A DNA stretch of 64,000 bases from Globodera rostochiensis. Its lineage: Eukaryota > Nematoda > Chromadorea > Rhabditida > Heteroderidae. Below, one piece after another: positions 62,171 through 64,000 of this stretch. The notes under the pieces were generated by a model. It was given only the letters and a program-made list of their open reading frames with translations. It was not told the origin of the DNA and made no database searches. The stretch covers positions 3,420,142-3,484,141 of the forward strand of contig JAEVLN010000005.1 of assembly GCA_018350325.1 (NCBI GenBank). The letters run 5' to 3'. Both the position numbers and the translations under genes were made by a program. Numbering within the stretch: the first letter of the stretch is position 1; each line of letters begins with the position of its first letter.

Positions 62171-63770
62171 TAGAGACCGGCCAGAAGGGTCGGTCGGTAC
62201 TTTTCGGTAAAGTACCGAAAAAGTACCGGTACCAAAAGTACCGAAAAAGTCCAAAAAGGTTCGGTCGGTACTTTTCGGTAAAGTACCGAAAAAGTACCGG
62301 TACCGAAAAGTACCGAAAAAAATTGTCGATACTTTTTCGGTTTTCGGTACCAAAATTTTTTATAATTAAAAATAGTTTATCTTGGAAATCTGGCTTTCTT
62401 ATATTTATAATTGAGTATTGGGAGATTGCGGTTCAAAAAAATCAGCATTTCGACCTGTTCCTGCTCTGTGGCAAGAAAGCTTAGGCCCCGAGACCGAGAC
62501 CGACAAAAATTTTTCATCCCAAGCCTAACTTTTCGGCGAAAGTCGGAGAGCTTAGAGTCAAAGGGCGATTCTGTAGAGAATTTAGTGTGCTATTCACCCC
62601 TTATGACGGTTTTTTGCAGAAAATTTTTTCCAAGCCCTCAGGGATTTTTATCCAAAATGAGCCCCATTTTCAGTGCGTTTTGGGGTTTCCGGATCTCTAT
62701 GAAGGAGGTGTCGGATCAAGTTAGTGCAGTCACCTTTTTTGATTAGTATCCAAAGTTATGTAACCGTACCGAAAAAAAAGTTGAATGCGTTAAATACCGA
62801 GAATATTTTTAAGGTTTTCAAAAAACGCATAAACTTTTTTCCGCGCATAACACTGGGTATGCATTTTATATTGGCGCATAAACTTTTTCCGGTACTGTAT
62901 TTGTCAAGGAATTTTCAAAAATTCACGTCGGCGGTGCCGATAGGCGCCGCCGAGAAAAATTCAAATTTTTGACTCAATTTGTTAAGAGATTTTCAACCAA
63001 AATTTTAAAAATACGGTATTTTTGGGAATGGAGGAATCAAAACCGAGAAATTCTCGGTTCGAGACCGAGACTCTCGCACAGCTCTAGCCGAAGGCGTCGC
63101 CGAGAGAACAAAATGAAAATTCTTACGATTTTATTAAGAAAACTTGTCCAATTTCGATAACTTAAATGGTGAGAAAAAGTAATTCTTTATGTAAATCTTA
63201 GAGGTTTTGAATCAATTAAAATTTTTGAAAATTAATTTGCTAGTAACTTCTTCAAAAAAAATTGATAAATTACCTTCAATTTAATAATCTTAAATACATA
63301 AAAATATTGTTTTTCTTTGCCATGGAGTTAATTAAAAGACACAAAAAACTATTTACACATTCGGGGTTTAAACCCCAGGCACCACATCACTCACCAGCAG
63401 GGCATTCAATAAAAAAAATAAAAAGGGAATTTGACTCGAGGACTCGAACCTCAGACAATAAGGTCTTTTGGTCAACATTTTAACCACTGAGCCACGTAAT
63501 ATTGTGAATAACGGTTAAAAAATTCAAATATATTACCAATTTTTCCATTCGGTACTTTTTTCGGTACTCAAATTTTGTTCGGTCGTTACCTTCGGTACTC
63601 AGATTTTTTGGGTCGGTACTTTTCGGTAAAGTACCGAAAAAGTACCGGTACCGAAAACCATCGGTACTTTCCAAAAAGGTTCGGTCGGTACTTTTCGGGA
63701 AAGTACCGATGCCTGAGTACCGAAAAGTACCGAAAAAGCCTCGGTACTTTCCCGTACCGTCCGATCTCTA
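62171..63770. mobile_element. Non-autonomous hAT-like element, 1600 bp
   Basis: Ends TAGAGACCGG and CCGATCTCTA are inverted with one mismatch. ATTTTTAC is duplicated exactly (62163-62170 and 63771-63778). Arrays of GGTACTTTTCGG/CCGAAAAGTACC words make up both ends (62190-62355 and 63540-63760). The interior has a GGTGCCGATAGGCGCC hairpin (62931), TCTCGGTTCGAGACCG words (63040) and a SINE (63350-63500). No intact coding region. A related empty site is at 59517-59524. Confidence 0.9.
63350..63500 (-). repeat. Composite tRNA-derived SINE nested in the hAT-like element
   Basis: On the minus strand: GTGGCTCAGTGGTTAAAATG (A box), GAGGTTCGAGTCCTCGAGTC (B box), then a T-rich spacer and the second head GGTGAGTGATGTGGTGCCTG with GGGGTTTAAACCCCGA. 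Same order as 51035-51215. Confidence 0.65.
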
Positions 63771-63939
63771 ATTTTTACCACAGATGAAGCCAAGAGACGT
63801 CGGAGCTCAACCCTGTTGCGCGCAACAGCGATGCGTCGAGAGCAAAAGTAAATATTCAAGCTCGCAACATACGCACATATGTATAGGGGTATAATGCAAT
63901 TGCTAATTTGCGGTGATTTGATTCACTTTTCACGGCGAA

Positions 63940-64000
63940 TCGCCCGTCGGCGAGTCGACCGTCGGCGAGTCGACCGTCGGCGAGTCGACCGTCGGCGAGT
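63940..64000. repeat. 15-bp tandem repeat running off the window
   Basis: CGTCGGCGAGTCGAC is repeated at least four times without differences up to the last base, so the array continues beyond the window. Confidence 0.9.

Overview
This is an AT-rich eukaryotic window with no bacterial gene organisation. Introns are short (about 50-60 bp) with GTGAGT donors and TTTTACAG-type acceptors, signal peptides are common, and small DNA transposons are dense. Together this fits a nematode. A secreted, fast-changing, tandemly duplicated gene family suggests a parasitic one, possibly a cyst nematode, but the species is inference.

The dominant content is one gene family, called here the secreted triple-HTH family. 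I count 21 loci or pieces on both strands. An intact member has two exons. Exon 1 encodes a signal peptide, an invariant FDEIFGEGWWD motif, a glutamine/asparagine/serine-rich segment with a variable number of 11-residue repeats (LGQIEPNSTDQ), and two lysine-rich helix-turn-helix units ending in WKK/WKR. Exon 2 encodes a third unit of the same kind. Members with an open spliced reading frame start at 2285 (second HTH lost), 4573, 11521(-), 31000 (C-terminus replaced), 39890, 44188(-, FDEIFGEGWWD lost), 50072(-), 53250 and 58389(-). Broken or partial members lie at 7140, 14008, 16821, 20405, 24049, 26240, 28965, 35964, 55279, 59078, 59926 and 61785. Many loci carry a conserved upstream block containing TGGGCTGTCATTTATTACT, usually 60-250 bp before the ATG; one block is an orphan with almost no gene left.

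The rest is mobile DNA. I verified 8-bp target-site duplications by eye for six non-autonomous hAT-like elements (3531-4028 with one mismatch, 33696-34563, 37216-37365, 41397-41827, 50744-51901, 62171-63770). Two of these have a related empty site elsewhere in the window. Their ends are built from element-specific short words repeated in both orientations. Decayed coding pieces of autonomous elements are also present: LINE endonuclease (540-1205, -) and reverse transcriptase C-terminus (46150-46640, -), a MULE transposase with an N-terminal FLYWCH finger (37979-38790, +), a BEL/Pao integrase (54310-54860, +), a BED zinc finger (12277-12498, -), and possibly a virus-like DNA transposon protein (28287-28867, +). 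tRNA-derived SINEs, several satellites and about 15 copies of a hairpin around GGTGCCGATAGGCGCC fill much of the remainder.

A few other host-like genes are visible, mostly damaged: a glutamine-rich RING protein with a frameshift (27372-27910), a Lys/Glu-rich protein with a C-terminal cysteine cluster (17364-18290, -), a duplicated alanine-rich C-terminal exon (16689 and 41156), a small secreted peptide candidate (23667-23867), and a second duplicated signal-peptide gene (45749, 61235, 41100). The layout reads as a birth-and-death cluster of secreted DNA-binding-like proteins repeatedly duplicated, inverted and broken by small transposons.
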